Below are positions 7,899 to 16,649 of a DNA stretch of 64,000 nucleotides, in pieces. Position 1 is the stretch's first letter, and each line of letters begins with the position of its first letter. This stretch comes from Maritalea sp049801075 (GTDB lineage Bacteria > Pseudomonadota > Alphaproteobacteria > Rhizobiales > Devosiaceae): NCBI RefSeq assembly GCF_049801075.1, contig NZ_JBNAGG010000001.1, positions 1,302,001 through 1,366,000 on the forward strand, read 5' to 3'. Below the pieces are notes generated by a model. The model ran no database searches. It had not been told where the DNA came from and was given only the letters and a program-made list of their open reading frames with translations. The position numbers and the translations under genes are program-made.

Positions 7899-8811
7899 TG
7901 TTGCTCACCAACCCTTCCGGCTTAAAGATCAGAATGACCGCCATAAGCACATAGATTGACATGGAGGATAGCGCCGCACCGACAGAGTTGGCGGCTGCTG
8001 TGTCCATAAATAGATTGAAAAAGCCCGGCAGCGTTACCCGCCCGAGCGTGTCGACCACGCCCACGAGAATGGAGCCGATCAGTGCGCCCTTAATCGAGCC
8101 GATGCCACCGATTACGATCACCACAAAGGCCAGGATCAACACGGGTTCGCCCATGCCTACTTGCACCGATTGGATGGCGCCCATCATCGCCCCGGCAAAG
8201 CCAGCTAAAGCGGCACCAATGGCGAACACGATGGTATAAAGCGTGGCGATATTCACGCCGAGCGCCGCGATCATTTCACGGTCAGCTTCGCCCGCCCGAA
8301 TGCGGATGCCGAGACGTGTTTTGGTGATGAGGAGATAAAGCCCCAACGCCACTAGGCCGCCGACAAGGATAATCGCCAAGCGATAAGCAGAATATTGGAA
8401 GCCGCCAAACAGGGTGACGGGTCCGGCCAAAAAGCCCGGTGCGTCCAAATACAATGGGAAAGAGCCAAACACCATCCGGCAGCCTTCAGAAAGGATCAAG
8501 ATCAAGGCGAACGTGGCCAACACTTGGTCGAGGTGATCGCGATCATATAATCGTCTGATCACAAGCATCTCGATCAAGACACCAGCGAAACCAGCTGCGA
8601 CGATTGACGCCACAAGGCCAAGCCAGAACGAACCAGTGGCCGCAGCCACTGCTGCACAGGCGAAAGCCCCGATCATATAAAGCGAGCCGTGTGCCAAATT
8701 GATCAGCCCCATCACGCCGAAAACCAGCGTTAAACCAGCAGCCATCAAAAACAGCGTCACACCATATTGCAGGCCGTTTAAGAGCTGTTCAAATAAAAGA
8801 GTGGTGGACAT
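7891..8811 (-). CDS. livH: Branched-chain-type ABC transporter permease (LivH)
   Basis: 306 residues from the ATG at 8811, which has GGGG upstream; the extra 16 codons of the open frame lie in the hairpin region after livK and are unlikely to be translated. LivH features are VFGVMGLINLAHGSLYMIGAF near residue 30 and VIVIGGIGSIKGALIGSILVG near residue 230. It pairs with LivM to form the channel. An inverted repeat sits in the livK-livH gap. Its stop overlaps livM by 8 bases. Confidence 0.93.
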   Translation of the reverse strand: MSTTLLFEQLLNGLQYGVTLFLMAAGLTLVFGVMGLINLAHGSLYMIGAFACAAVAAATGSFWLGLVASIVAAGFAGVLIEMLVIRRLYDRDHLDQVLATFALILILSEGCRMVFGSFPLYLDAPGFLAGPVTLFGGFQYSAYRLAIILVGGLVALGLYLLITKTRLGIRIRAGEADREMIAALGVNIATLYTIVFAIGAALAGFAGAMMGAIQSVQVGMGEPVLILAFVVIVIGGIGSIKGALIGSILVGVVDTLGRVTLPGFFNLFMDTAAANSVGAALSSMSIYVLMAVILIFKPEGLVSNNA

Positions 8812-8833
8812 AATTTCCCCAGCGGTTTGAAGG

Positions 8834-8859
8834 TTGGCGGGATGAAAACACCCCGCCAA
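8834..8859 (-). promoter_or_regulatory. Intercistronic mRNA hairpin between livK and livH
   Basis: An 8-bp perfect inverted repeat (8834-8841 and 8852-8859) with a 10-base loop lies between the binding-protein gene and the first permease gene, without a following T-run in the direction of transcription. Hairpins here commonly stabilise the upstream message, so that the binding protein is made in excess over the channel. The effect here is inferred. Confidence 0.55.
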
Positions 8860-8877
8860 TCATCTCAAGCGCAATGA

Positions 8878-10023
8878 TTATAGAGCGCAATCTTCAGCGT
8901 AAGCATCTTGGTGATCTGTCAGCGCCAGACCCAAGATTTTGTTGGTCAACACATCGCCCTCTTTCACAACTTCACGTACGTAAATGTTTTGAATTGGGTG
9001 GTTGTTGTTGCCAAACTTGAAGTCACCGCGGGTGGACTTAAAGTCAGCTTCTTTCAAGGCAGCGCGGAATGCTTCTGCGTCTTTCACATCGGCTTTGTCC
9101 AATGCAGAAAGGATCAGATTTGCGGCGTCAAAGCCTTGGCTGGCATATAGAGATGGCAAGCGATCATATTTCTCTTGGAACGAAGCAACAAACGCCTTGT
9201 TGGTTTCGTTGTCGATGTCTTTGCTCCACTGTGACGAATTGCGCACGCCAAGTGCCGCGTCGCCCACAGCGCCCAAAATGCCCTGGTCGAATGAGAAGGC
9301 TGGGCCCATCACAGGCAGATCAACACCAGAGGCCGCATATTGCTTCATGAACGCAATGCCCATGCCGCCTGGCAAGAAGAAGAACACACTGTCTGCACCG
9401 GAATCGCGGATTTGTGCGATTTCAGCGGCGTAGTCAGTTGCGCCCAATTTGGTGAACACCTCGCCCGCCAACTGGCCGCGATATTCACGCTTAAAGCCGT
9501 TCAGCGCATCTTGGCCAGCCGGATAGTTTGGGGCCAAAATAAAGGTGTTTGTGTATTCAGCCACATTGGCGTAAGCGCCCATAGCTTCGTGCAAATTGTC
9601 GTTCTGCCATGCCACGTTGAAATAGTTGGCATTACAGCCTTTGCCTGCCAAAGCAGATGGGCCAGCATTTGGTGACACATAGATTTTGCCTTGCGCCACA
9701 GCAGATGGAATAACCGCCATCGCCAAGTTTGACCAAATGATACCGGTTAGAATGTCAACTTTTTCAGATTGAATCATCTTGTCGGCGATTTGCACGGCCA
9801 AGTCTGGCTTGCGGGCGTCATCTTCGATCACGACTTCAACATCGTCACGGCCAGCTTGTTCAATCGCCAGCATAAAGCCATCGCGCACATCTACACCGAG
9901 GCCAGCGCCACCGCCGGACAAGGTTGTGATCATGCCGATTTTCGCGCCTTCAGCCATGGCTGAGCCACCAAGGGCTAAGCTCATCGCCAACGCGCTGGCC
10001 ATAATTGTTTTTAGCGTCTTCAT
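8878..10023 (-). CDS. Periplasmic ligand-binding protein of the Liv-type ABC importer
   Basis: 381 residues. An N-terminal signal peptide is clear (residues 1-24, ending SAMAEG). The mature part is a type-I periplasmic binding fold of the Peripla_BP_6/LivK family (KIGMITTLSGGGAGLGVDVRDG at the start of the domain). It delivers ligand to the LivHM channel. Relatives in aromatic-catabolic clusters bind aromatic acids such as benzoate or hydroxybenzoates rather than leucine. The enzymes around it suggest anthranilate, kynurenine or tryptophan, but the pocket residues were not compared. It is the first gene of the transporter operon, with a candidate operator 175-208 bases upstream of its start. 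Confidence 0.93.
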   Translation of the reverse strand: MKTLKTIMASALAMSLALGGSAMAEGAKIGMITTLSGGGAGLGVDVRDGFMLAIEQAGRDDVEVVIEDDARKPDLAVQIADKMIQSEKVDILTGIIWSNLAMAVIPSAVAQGKIYVSPNAGPSALAGKGCNANYFNVAWQNDNLHEAMGAYANVAEYTNTFILAPNYPAGQDALNGFKREYRGQLAGEVFTKLGATDYAAEIAQIRDSGADSVFFFLPGGMGIAFMKQYAASGVDLPVMGPAFSFDQGILGAVGDAALGVRNSSQWSKDIDNETNKAFVASFQEKYDRLPSLYASQGFDAANLILSALDKADVKDAEAFRAALKEADFKSTRGDFKFGNNNHPIQNIYVREVVKEGDVLTNKILGLALTDHQDAYAEDCAL

Positions 10024-10197
10024 AGTTTCCTCCCAAACTGCGAACCAAGGTCCGCTGATGACAAATACTTCACAACAGGTGAAGCATTTAATTTGCCCTT
10101 TGCCTCTCCCAAAGCAAAGGCCAATTCTCGCAACAATGGGGCAAAGTACCCAATCGCCGCAAAACTCTAATAGTTACATCCATGCATGAATCTCAAT

Positions 10198-10231
10198 ATA
10201 TTTCAATATTAAAATATCATGCTTAAAATAT
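10198..10231. promoter_or_regulatory. Candidate operator upstream of the Liv operon (imperfect palindrome)
   Basis: The left arm ATATTTCAAT (10198-10207) and right arm CTTAAAATAT (10222-10231) are separated by 14 bases. This is the same layout and nearly the same half-site as the better palindrome at 13058-13091. It lies between the end of the arylformamidase gene and the start of the binding-protein gene, where an operon promoter would be. Read leftward, the left arm contains TTGAAA, which could serve as a -35 element for livK. The shared architecture suggests one regulator for both sites. Confidence 0.6.
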
Positions 10232-10232
10232 C

Positions 10233-11087
10233 TCAGTCACCAACCTCGTTGGTGGCCAGCTTGGTTAAGGCGCTATCCGCCTCTTCCAAATCCGCTATCA
10301 CATTGAAATGGTGCTTATAGGGCACTTCCACCGCATCAGTTTCCACGCCAAGTCCAGTCCAGATATTGGCCAAAAGCTGGTTTTGTCGCAAAAATTCTGG
10401 CCGTTCTTCTGCGCCCACCCAACAGGTGAGGTCCACGCCTGCCAACGGTTCGCGCAGCGCTGCGCTTTCCGCGCGCGCCTCGGCCAAATCCAACTGCAGA
10501 CCGTCATTCATGCGGGTGTTGAGCAGTGGTCGCAAGTCGTGCAAACCAGAGATGGAAATCACATGTTTCAGCCGGTCTTGCACCTCTTTGGACAGGGGCG
10601 TATCGGCGCACATCATGCGCGACACCAAGTGCCCACCTGCCGAATGGCCAGCGATGCGGATCGGACCTTCCACCTTGGTCGCGGCATATAAAATTGCAGC
10701 GCCAACTTGTTGGGTCATGGTGCTGATACGCGCTTCAGGCGCTAAGGTATAGGAAGGCATGGCCACAGCCCAACCGCGGGCGACCGGCCCTGCTGCCAGA
10801 TGCGACCAAGCACTTTTGTCAAAGCTCAGCCAATAGCCGCCATGCACAAAAACAAACAGTCCTTTCGGCGTGCCTTCCGGCATAAACAGGTCCAGCTTTT
10901 CCCGCTGGGCGTCGCCATAGGCAAGGTCTAATTCGGCACGATTTGCCGTCAGCATCTCTTCGCGGAATCGTTCAGATGCGCGTTCCCAATGCTCTACATA
11001 AGAGCCAGAATTCTCGATGTAAGCGCCATTGGCATAGGCATCGTCCCAATCGCTGGGCTTAGTCCAATTTGGCAATCCGTCACGCAT
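10233..11087 (-). CDS. Alpha/beta hydrolase, probable arylformamidase (kynurenine formamidase)
   Basis: 284 residues, alpha/beta-hydrolase fold. The oxyanion-hole motif HGGYW (about residue 80) and nucleophile elbow GHSAGG (about residue 145) match the eukaryotic-type kynurenine formamidase and its bacterial relatives, not the metal-dependent KynB family. A later Asp and the His in YKHHFN near residue 265 can complete the triad. It would hydrolyse N-formyl-L-kynurenine to L-kynurenine and formate. This fits context exactly: tryptophan 2,3-dioxygenase and kynureninase are in the divergent operon and no other formamidase is present. Its start overlaps the 3-hydroxyacyl-CoA dehydrogenase stop by 8 bases. 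An unrelated esterase is the alternative. Confidence 0.8.
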   Translation of the reverse strand: MRDGLPNWTKPSDWDDAYANGAYIENSGSYVEHWERASERFREEMLTANRAELDLAYGDAQREKLDLFMPEGTPKGLFVFVHGGYWLSFDKSAWSHLAAGPVARGWAVAMPSYTLAPEARISTMTQQVGAAILYAATKVEGPIRIAGHSAGGHLVSRMMCADTPLSKEVQDRLKHVISISGLHDLRPLLNTRMNDGLQLDLAEARAESAALREPLAGVDLTCWVGAEERPEFLRQNQLLANIWTGLGVETDAVEVPYKHHFNVIADLEEADSALTKLATNEVGD

Positions 11088-12225
11088 CTATCGATTCCCT
11101 TTGCAAAGCGGCGGCTGGTTGATAACGACCCTCCAAATTTACTGGGGCGTTTGCATCCAGTAGCGCCAAAATCTCTCGCACACGATCAAGCCCGATTTCG
11201 GCCAAAAATGCAAATGGGCCTTTTGGAAAATTCAACCCCAATTGCATCGCCAGATCAATATCTTGCGGTGCGGCCACTTGGTCGTCCACGGCGGAGGCGG
11301 CTTCATTGACCAATGTTGCCAGAATGCGTTGGGCTATGCGCTGCTGATCCGCTTCGGAAAGTTCTGCATTTGCCTCATCGGTGACAAAGCCAGTGCCACT
11401 TTTGCGACCCAAATGCCCTTGTGCAACCTGCTGTTTTAGGCGGTCGAACACATAATAACGCGGGTGGTGGTTAAAGGCTTTAGCCATGGTTTCACTGGCG
11501 GCCAAATTTATGTCTGCGCCCACAAGGTCAATCAGCTCAAATGGCCCCATCCGGAAGCCTGCTTGCCTCATCGCCGCATCCACTTGATGAGCAGAAAACA
11601 TCCCCTCTTCCAAAATCGCCAGTGCCTCGCCGTAAAAAGGACGCGCGCAGCGATTGACGATAAAGCCGGGGCTATCCTTCACTTTAATCGCGGTTTTGCC
11701 GATTTGGTTGAGGTGGATGACGAGGTCATCACATCGTATCTGAGATACGGGTGGGGCTGTGATGACCTCGACAAGCTTCATAATGTGGGCCGGGTTGAAA
11801 AAGTGCAGGCCCAGCGCCCGCTCCTTGCGGTCAAGTTTGGCAAAAATGTCAGTAACACTCAGCGACGAAGTGTTGGTGGCCAGCACTGTTTCGGGTCCAC
11901 ATATGCTTTCGAGTTGGGCAAATAGACTTTGCTTAATTTCAAGTTTTTCGACGATAGCTTCAATCACCACATCGCAATCCGCAAGTTCGCTTAGATCTTT
12001 GGCTGCATGAAGCCGCCCGATTGTGGCATCTGCCTCTGCGGCGCTAACACGCTGCTTTTCAACAGCGCGCGCCAAGCTATTGCGCACCGCGTCCCGCGCT
12101 GAGGTCACCGCGTCTTGGTTCACATCGAATAGCTGCACTTGATGATCCGTTTGGGCAAAGAAGAGCGCTATGTTGCGCCCCATTGCGCCTGCGCCGACCA
12201 CACCGATTTTATTCAGCTCAGCCAT
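11080..12225 (-). CDS. 3-hydroxyacyl-CoA dehydrogenase
   Basis: 381 residues: an N-terminal NAD-binding Rossmann domain (IGVVGAGAMGRNIALFFAQ) followed by the 3HCDH C-terminal dimerisation region with HFFNPAHIMKLVEV around residue 140, which carries the catalytic His and the Asn of the family. The length suits a single-function PaaH/FadB2-like enzyme with a duplicated C-terminal part. It oxidises a 3-hydroxyacyl-CoA to a 3-oxoacyl-CoA with NAD+, a beta-oxidation step after ring opening. It overlaps the upstream hydratase stop and the downstream formamidase start, so the three are one transcript. Confidence 0.92.
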   Translation of the reverse strand: MAELNKIGVVGAGAMGRNIALFFAQTDHQVQLFDVNQDAVTSARDAVRNSLARAVEKQRVSAAEADATIGRLHAAKDLSELADCDVVIEAIVEKLEIKQSLFAQLESICGPETVLATNTSSLSVTDIFAKLDRKERALGLHFFNPAHIMKLVEVITAPPVSQIRCDDLVIHLNQIGKTAIKVKDSPGFIVNRCARPFYGEALAILEEGMFSAHQVDAAMRQAGFRMGPFELIDLVGADINLAASETMAKAFNHHPRYYVFDRLKQQVAQGHLGRKSGTGFVTDEANAELSEADQQRIAQRILATLVNEAASAVDDQVAAPQDIDLAMQLGLNFPKGPFAFLAEIGLDRVREILALLDANAPVNLEGRYQPAAALQRESIDA

Positions 12226-13016
12226 TATTTGCCCTCAAATGTGGGTTTGCGTTTTTCAAGGAATGCCGTCACACCTTCGACCTTATCTGCGGTGCCGAGC
12301 AATATTTCAAAATCGCCTCTGGTTTCGCCCATTACGTGCTTGAGCGGCGTTTCGGCGCTGGCGACAATCGCCTTTTTCGCCGCCTGTATCGCCAATGGCG
12401 CACGCAAGGCCATGCGTTCGGTCAGTTTTGCCGCAAAAGGCAATGCGCCGTCTTCGGCCATATAGCTAATAATACCCCAATCATTGGCGGTGATTGCATC
12501 AACAATTTCGCCGCCAAGCACAATGCGCCCTGCTCGTGCGCGGCCCACCATAGCGGTCAGGCGCTCAATGCCGCCCGCACCGGGGATCAGGCCCAAATTG
12601 GGTTCTGGCAAGCCGAATTTGGCGGTGGTGCCAGCCACAATTAGATCGCACATCAGCGCCAGTTCAAAACCGCCGCCGAGACAAAAGCCATCCACTGCCG
12701 CGACCAGCGGCAAGGGGCAATTGCGGATGCGCTTCCAATGCGCTTTGCGTGGATCGAGATAGCCCTCTTCCCGGCCTTTATCTTTGATTTCGTAAATGTC
12801 CGCTCCCGCGGCGAAGTGTTCACCTTCGCCGCAAATCAGCACCGCACGCACAGTCGAGGATTGAGCAAAACCTTCCAACGCATCGGCAATCTGACCCAAC
12901 AATTCTGTGTTGAGCGCATTGCGCTGCTTTTGTCGATCAATGCTGAGAATCGCCCACGCGGCATTGTGGCCTTTAATGTCCACTTGCTCTATGCGCAGCA
13001 TATTTTGCTCGCCCAT
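12225..13016 (-). CDS. Enoyl-CoA hydratase/isomerase family protein (crotonase fold)
   Basis: 263 residues, crotonase superfamily. The oxyanion-hole segments are GEGEHFAAGADIYEI (about residue 62) and DGFCLGGGFELALMCD (about residue 105). The Glu pair of true hydratases appears as a Glu in EPNLGLIPGAGG near residue 140, a pattern seen in FadB/PaaF-like hydratases. Expected reaction is hydration of a 2-enoyl-CoA. It is the first gene of the leftward catabolic operon. The start at 13016 has GGGAGG immediately upstream, and the shared operator palindrome follows 41 bases further out. A second crotonase-fold enzyme in the divergent operon suggests split roles. Confidence 0.92.
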   Translation of the reverse strand: MGEQNMLRIEQVDIKGHNAAWAILSIDRQKQRNALNTELLGQIADALEGFAQSSTVRAVLICGEGEHFAAGADIYEIKDKGREEGYLDPRKAHWKRIRNCPLPLVAAVDGFCLGGGFELALMCDLIVAGTTAKFGLPEPNLGLIPGAGGIERLTAMVGRARAGRIVLGGEIVDAITANDWGIISYMAEDGALPFAAKLTERMALRAPLAIQAAKKAIVASAETPLKHVMGETRGDFEILLGTADKVEGVTAFLEKRKPTFEGK

Positions 13017-13057
13017 ATATCCTCCCTATCAGCCTTAAGTCTTCACCAAAAACAAAT

Positions 13058-13091
13058 ATATTTCAAGTATAAAATTTTGAGCTTGAAATAT
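13058..13091. promoter_or_regulatory. Operator palindrome in the divergent catabolic promoter region
   Basis: The arms ATATTTCAAG (13058-13067) and CTTGAAATAT (13082-13091) are perfect complements separated by 14 bases whose centre is AAAATTTT. Across the 34 bases, 14 of 17 pairs are symmetric. It sits between the divergent enoyl-CoA hydratase and anthraniloyl-CoA monooxygenase genes, and each arm reads outward as TTGAAA, so it may overlap the -35 elements of both promoters. A MarR-family gene is the third gene of the rightward operon, and such proteins bind palindromes of this kind, so it is the likely ligand. Confidence 0.75.
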
Positions 13092-13153
13092 CTTGTTTCA
13101 GATGCAATCATACTCGCCATGCGTGATCGACATTGCGCCAATGGGAGGACATT

Positions 13154-15442
13154 ATGAAAATCGCATGTTTGGGCGGGGGCCCAGCCAGTCTATATTTTGC
13201 CATCAGCATGAAGCGACGTGATCCGTCGCATGACATTACGATTTTTGAGCGCAACAAGCCGGATGATACATTTGGCTGGGGCGTGGTTTTGTCCGATGAA
13301 ACCCTTGATAATATGGCTGAAAATGACAAGGAGAGCGCCGAAGCGATCCGTGAGCATTTCGCCTATTGGGACGATATTGCAGTGGTGCACGATGGGCACC
13401 GCACTGTTTCCACGGGCCATGGCTTTTGCGGCGTTGGCCGCATGCAATTGCTGCTGACCTTGCAGGAACGTGCCCGCGAGCTTGGTGTAAAGATGGAGTT
13501 TGAAACCGAGATCGACAGCGCCTCACCGATGATGAAAGAATATGACCTTGTCGTCGCCTCCGACGGGTTAAACTCCAAAACCCGCACTGAGTTTGCCGAG
13601 CATTTCAAGCCCGAAATCGACACGCGCAAATGTCACTTTGTGTGGCTCGGCACCCATCAAAAATTTGATGATGCCTTCACCTTTATCTTTGAGAAAACCG
13701 AGCATGGTTGGATTTGGGCCCACGCCTATCAATTCGACAAAGATACGGCGACCTTTATTGTGGAGTGCGCGCCTGAGACCTTTGAGAAATTCGGTTTTGG
13801 CGACAAGACCCAACAAGAAACCATCGCGATCTGCGAAGAGATTTTCAAAGATCATTTGGGCGGCCACAGCTTGATGACCAACGCCAACCATATTCGCGGC
13901 TCGGCCTGGCTGAACTTCCCGCGTGTATTGTGTGAGAAGTGGCACCATGAAAATGTGGTACTGTTGGGCGATGCCTCGGCCACGGCCCACTTCTCCATCG
14001 GCTCCGGCACCAAGCTCGCCTTTGAAAGCGCCATTGCCCTGGCCGAGTTTTTGCACACCGAGCCGACCCTAGACGCCGCGTTCCGCAAATATCAGGAAGA
14101 TCGTCGCTTAGACGTCTTGCGTCTGCAAAGCGCGGCCCGCAACTCAACCGAATGGTTTGAGGATGTGGAACGTTATCTCGATCTTGATCCCGTGCAGTTT
14201 AACTATTCATTGCTCACCCGCTCGCAACGGATCAGCCATGAAAATCTGCGTTTACGCGATCCGGAATGGCTGAAATCTGCTGAAACCTGGTTTCAGGAAC
14301 AGGCTGGCGCGAAAGGCGTGCATCGTGCGCCGATGTTTGCGCCGTTCAAGCTGCGCGATATGGAATTGAAGAACCGCGTGGTGGTCTCACCCATGGCCCA
14401 ATATAAGGCCAAGGATGGCTGCCCCACCGATTGGCATTTTGCCCATTATGCTGAGCGCGCCAAAGGCGGCGCTGGCCTTGTTTATGTGGAAATGACCTGT
14501 GTGTCGCCTGAAGGGCGGATCACTCCGGGGTGCCCGGGTCTTTATGCGCCCGAGCATGAGGCGGCGTGGACCCGCCTGACAGATTTTGTGCATAGCGAGA
14601 CCAGCGCCAAAATGGCGATGCAGATCGGCCATTCTGGCCGCAAAGGCTCCACCCAACTGGGCTGGGAAACCATGGATGCGCCGATCAGAGAGGGCAATTG
14701 GCCGCTCCTTTCCGCATCTGACATTCCGTGGTCGCCAGATAATGCGACGCCAAAGGCCATGGATCGCGACGATATGGACAAGGTGCGCGACCAGTTTGTC
14801 GCCTCCACCGAAATGGCGGATCGGGCCGGGTTTGATATGGTCGAGCTGCACGCGGCGCACGGCTATTTGATTTCTTCTTTCATTTCGCCCAAGTCAAACA
14901 ATCGGCAGGATGAATATGGCGGTTCGCTTGAAAACCGCATGCGCTATCCGCTGGAAGTGGCCAAGGCCATGCGCGCTGCGTGGCCGGATCATAAGCCCAT
15001 GTCCGTGCGGATTTCCGCCAATGATTGGGTCGGCGATGATGGCGTAACGCCAGACGAAGCGGTGCAAATCGCGCAAATGTTCTCAGAACTCGGCATCGAT
15101 ATTATTGACGTGTCAGCAGGCCAAACCTCTATCGAAGCAAAACCTGTTTATGGCCGCATGTTCCAAACCCCATTTTCGGACCGCATACGCAACGAGACCG
15201 GGCTTAACACCATGGCCGTTGGCAATATTTATGAGCCGGATCATATCAATTCGATCCTGATGGCGGGTCGGGCTGATCTGGTGTGTTTGGCGCGTCCGCA
15301 TTTGGCTGATCCATATTGGACGTTGCACGCCGCAGCCGCCCTTGGCGACAAAGATAGCGAATGGCCCTTGCCCTATTTGCCTGGTCGGGATCAAATGATG
15401 CGATTGGCAGAACGGAATGAAGGCATCGGGATTAAGGTATGA
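13154..15442 (+). CDS. Bifunctional anthraniloyl-CoA (2-aminobenzoyl-CoA) monooxygenase/reductase
   Basis: 762 residues from the ATG at 13154, chosen because GGGAGGAC sits just upstream. The N-terminal half is a class A flavoprotein monooxygenase (LGGGPASLYFAISMKRRDP at the start, GDASATAHFSIGSGTKLA near residue 275). From about residue 390 an old-yellow-enzyme-type reductase follows (APFKLRDMELKNRVVVSPM, then ELHAAHGYLISSFISP). This fusion is the architecture of 2-aminobenzoyl-CoA monooxygenase/reductase of Azoarcus evansii and of proteins annotated salicylyl-CoA 5-hydroxylase. The known reaction hydroxylates and then reduces the ring to 2-amino-5-oxocyclohex-1-enecarboxyl-CoA using NADH and O2. 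The 2-aminobenzoate-CoA ligase and kynurenine genes in the same operon favour the aminobenzoyl substrate over salicylyl-CoA. Confidence 0.93.
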   Translation: MKIACLGGGPASLYFAISMKRRDPSHDITIFERNKPDDTFGWGVVLSDETLDNMAENDKESAEAIREHFAYWDDIAVVHDGHRTVSTGHGFCGVGRMQLLLTLQERARELGVKMEFETEIDSASPMMKEYDLVVASDGLNSKTRTEFAEHFKPEIDTRKCHFVWLGTHQKFDDAFTFIFEKTEHGWIWAHAYQFDKDTATFIVECAPETFEKFGFGDKTQQETIAICEEIFKDHLGGHSLMTNANHIRGSAWLNFPRVLCEKWHHENVVLLGDASATAHFSIGSGTKLAFESAIALAEFLHTEPTLDAAFRKYQEDRRLDVLRLQSAARNSTEWFEDVERYLDLDPVQFNYSLLTRSQRISHENLRLRDPEWLKSAETWFQEQAGAKGVHRAPMFAPFKLRDMELKNRVVVSPMAQYKAKDGCPTDWHFAHYAERAKGGAGLVYVEMTCVSPEGRITPGCPGLYAPEHEAAWTRLTDFVHSETSAKMAMQIGHSGRKGSTQLGWETMDAPIREGNWPLLSASDIPWSPDNATPKAMDRDDMDKVRDQFVASTEMADRAGFDMVELHAAHGYLISSFISPKSNNRQDEYGGSLENRMRYPLEVAKAMRAAWPDHKPMSVRISANDWVGDDGVTPDEAVQIAQMFSELGIDIIDVSAGQTSIEAKPVYGRMFQTPFSDRIRNETGLNTMAVGNIYEPDHINSILMAGRADLVCLARPHLADPYWTLHAAAALGDKDSEWPLPYLPGRDQMMRLAERNEGIGIKV

Positions 15443-16185
15443 TCTTAGCGGGCAAAAACATATTGATCACAGGCGGCGGCACCGGAGTTGGTGCCGTGAT
15501 GGCGAAGCAATTCGCTGAGGCGGGCGGCACGGTCACCGTGGCGGGCCGCACGCGCGCAACGCTTGAACAGGCGGCGAACCAACATGCCAACATCAAAGTG
15601 GCAACCGTGGACATCACCGACGAAGAATCGATGAAAGCCTTGTTTGACGAAATCGGCGTGATGGACATTGTTGTCGCCAATGCTGGTGCCTCATCCAGCG
15701 CGCCCTTGGCCAAGACGTCGCTTGCCGATTGGCAACATATGATCGATGTGAATTTGACCGGCACCTTCTTGACCCTCAAGGAGGGTTTGGTACGGCTGAA
15801 GGGCAAAGACTGGGGGCGTTTGATCGCCGTTGCGTCTACAGCTGGCCTGAAAGGCTATCCTTATGTCGCGCCCTATGCGGCGGCGAAACATGGGGTGATC
15901 GGCCTTGTTAAAGGCATGGCGTTGGAAGTGGCCAAATCTGGCATCACTGCCAACGCGCTTTGCCCCGGCTTTCTCAATACGGAAATGACCGAGCGGTCCA
16001 TCGCCAATATTATGGAAAAGACGGGCATGAGCGCAGATGAAGCCCTTAAGGCACTAGCAAAAAACAACCCGCAAGGGCGGCTGATCGAGCCGGAAGAAGT
16101 GGCGGCGGCGGCGCTGAATTTGTGCGGTCCGCATAGTGGGGGGCTGAATGGTGTGGCCCTATCTATTTCAGGAGGTGAAATATGA
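15439..16185 (+). CDS. SDR family oxidoreductase
   Basis: 248 residues, classical short-chain dehydrogenase/reductase. The cofactor loop is GGGTGVGAVMAKQF and the catalytic motif is Y-A-A-A-K with its upstream Ser in VASTAGLKGYPYV, near residues 138-155. The ending GVALSISGGEI matches FabG/3-hydroxyacyl-CoA dehydrogenase-type SDRs. Its ATG overlaps the stop of the monooxygenase (ATGA) and its own stop overlaps the MarR start. The likely role is a redox step on the alicyclic or ring-opened CoA intermediate, giving the pathway a second alcohol dehydrogenase beside the HCDH in the divergent operon. The exact substrate is not determinable here. Confidence 0.92.
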   Translation: MILAGKNILITGGGTGVGAVMAKQFAEAGGTVTVAGRTRATLEQAANQHANIKVATVDITDEESMKALFDEIGVMDIVVANAGASSSAPLAKTSLADWQHMIDVNLTGTFLTLKEGLVRLKGKDWGRLIAVASTAGLKGYPYVAPYAAAKHGVIGLVKGMALEVAKSGITANALCPGFLNTEMTERSIANIMEKTGMSADEALKALAKNNPQGRLIEPEEVAAAALNLCGPHSGGLNGVALSISGGEI

Positions 16186-16649
16186 GCGCAACTGACCCGG
16201 TGACGGGACACCCCATGAGCAAGCAGCGCTTGCGCCTATGGCTGCATATGCTTAAAACCGCCCGTTTTGTGGAAAATGAGCTGCGCGAGCGCATGCGCAT
16301 CACCTATCAATCCACTCTGCCCCGCTTTGATGTGATGGCGATGCTGGACCGCACCCGCGAAGGCCTGTTGATGAGCCAATTGTCACAACAATTGATGGTC
16401 TCCAACGGCAATGTGACGGGCATTATCGATCGGCTGGTGCAGGATGGCTATGTGGTGCGCGTCTCCGTGAAAGGCGACAAACGCGCCACGCTGGTGCGTC
16501 TCACGCCCAAAGGCATCGAAAAGTTTGCCGAAATGGCAGCCGAGCATGAACGCTGGATCGATGAATTGATGGACAATGTACAAGATCAGGACATTGAGCA
16601 CTTTATCGACGCGCTCAACCATATCCGAAAGGATCATCAGCATGACTAA
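16182..16649 (+). CDS. MarR family transcriptional regulator
   Basis: 155 residues with the winged-helix MarR pattern: recognition region LLMSQLSQQLMVSNGNVTGIIDRL (residues 45-70) and wing DGYVVRVSVKGDKRATLVRLTPKG. The start at 16182 has AGGAGGTGAAAT in front, one of the strongest ribosome sites in the window, and overlaps the SDR stop. MarR proteins in aromatic pathways (BadR, CouR) respond to aryl-CoA thioesters. By analogy this one may sense 2-aminobenzoyl-CoA and bind the palindromes at 13058-13091 and 10198-10231. Being third in the operon it would control its own synthesis. DNA binding and ligand are inference. Confidence 0.92.
   Translation: MSATDPVTGHPMSKQRLRLWLHMLKTARFVENELRERMRITYQSTLPRFDVMAMLDRTREGLLMSQLSQQLMVSNGNVTGIIDRLVQDGYVVRVSVKGDKRATLVRLTPKGIEKFAEMAAEHERWIDELMDNVQDQDIEHFIDALNHIRKDHQHD

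Noticed and set aside
10024..10189. Open frame across the livK upstream region on the plus strand
   Set aside because: Antisense to livK for most of its length and crossing its promoter region. No start signal.
13068..13114. Exact -10/-35 assignments for the two divergent catabolic promoters
   Set aside because: TTGAAA elements are visible in the operator arms, but no convincing -10 hexamer at proper spacing could be fixed by eye, so no promoter feature is claimed.
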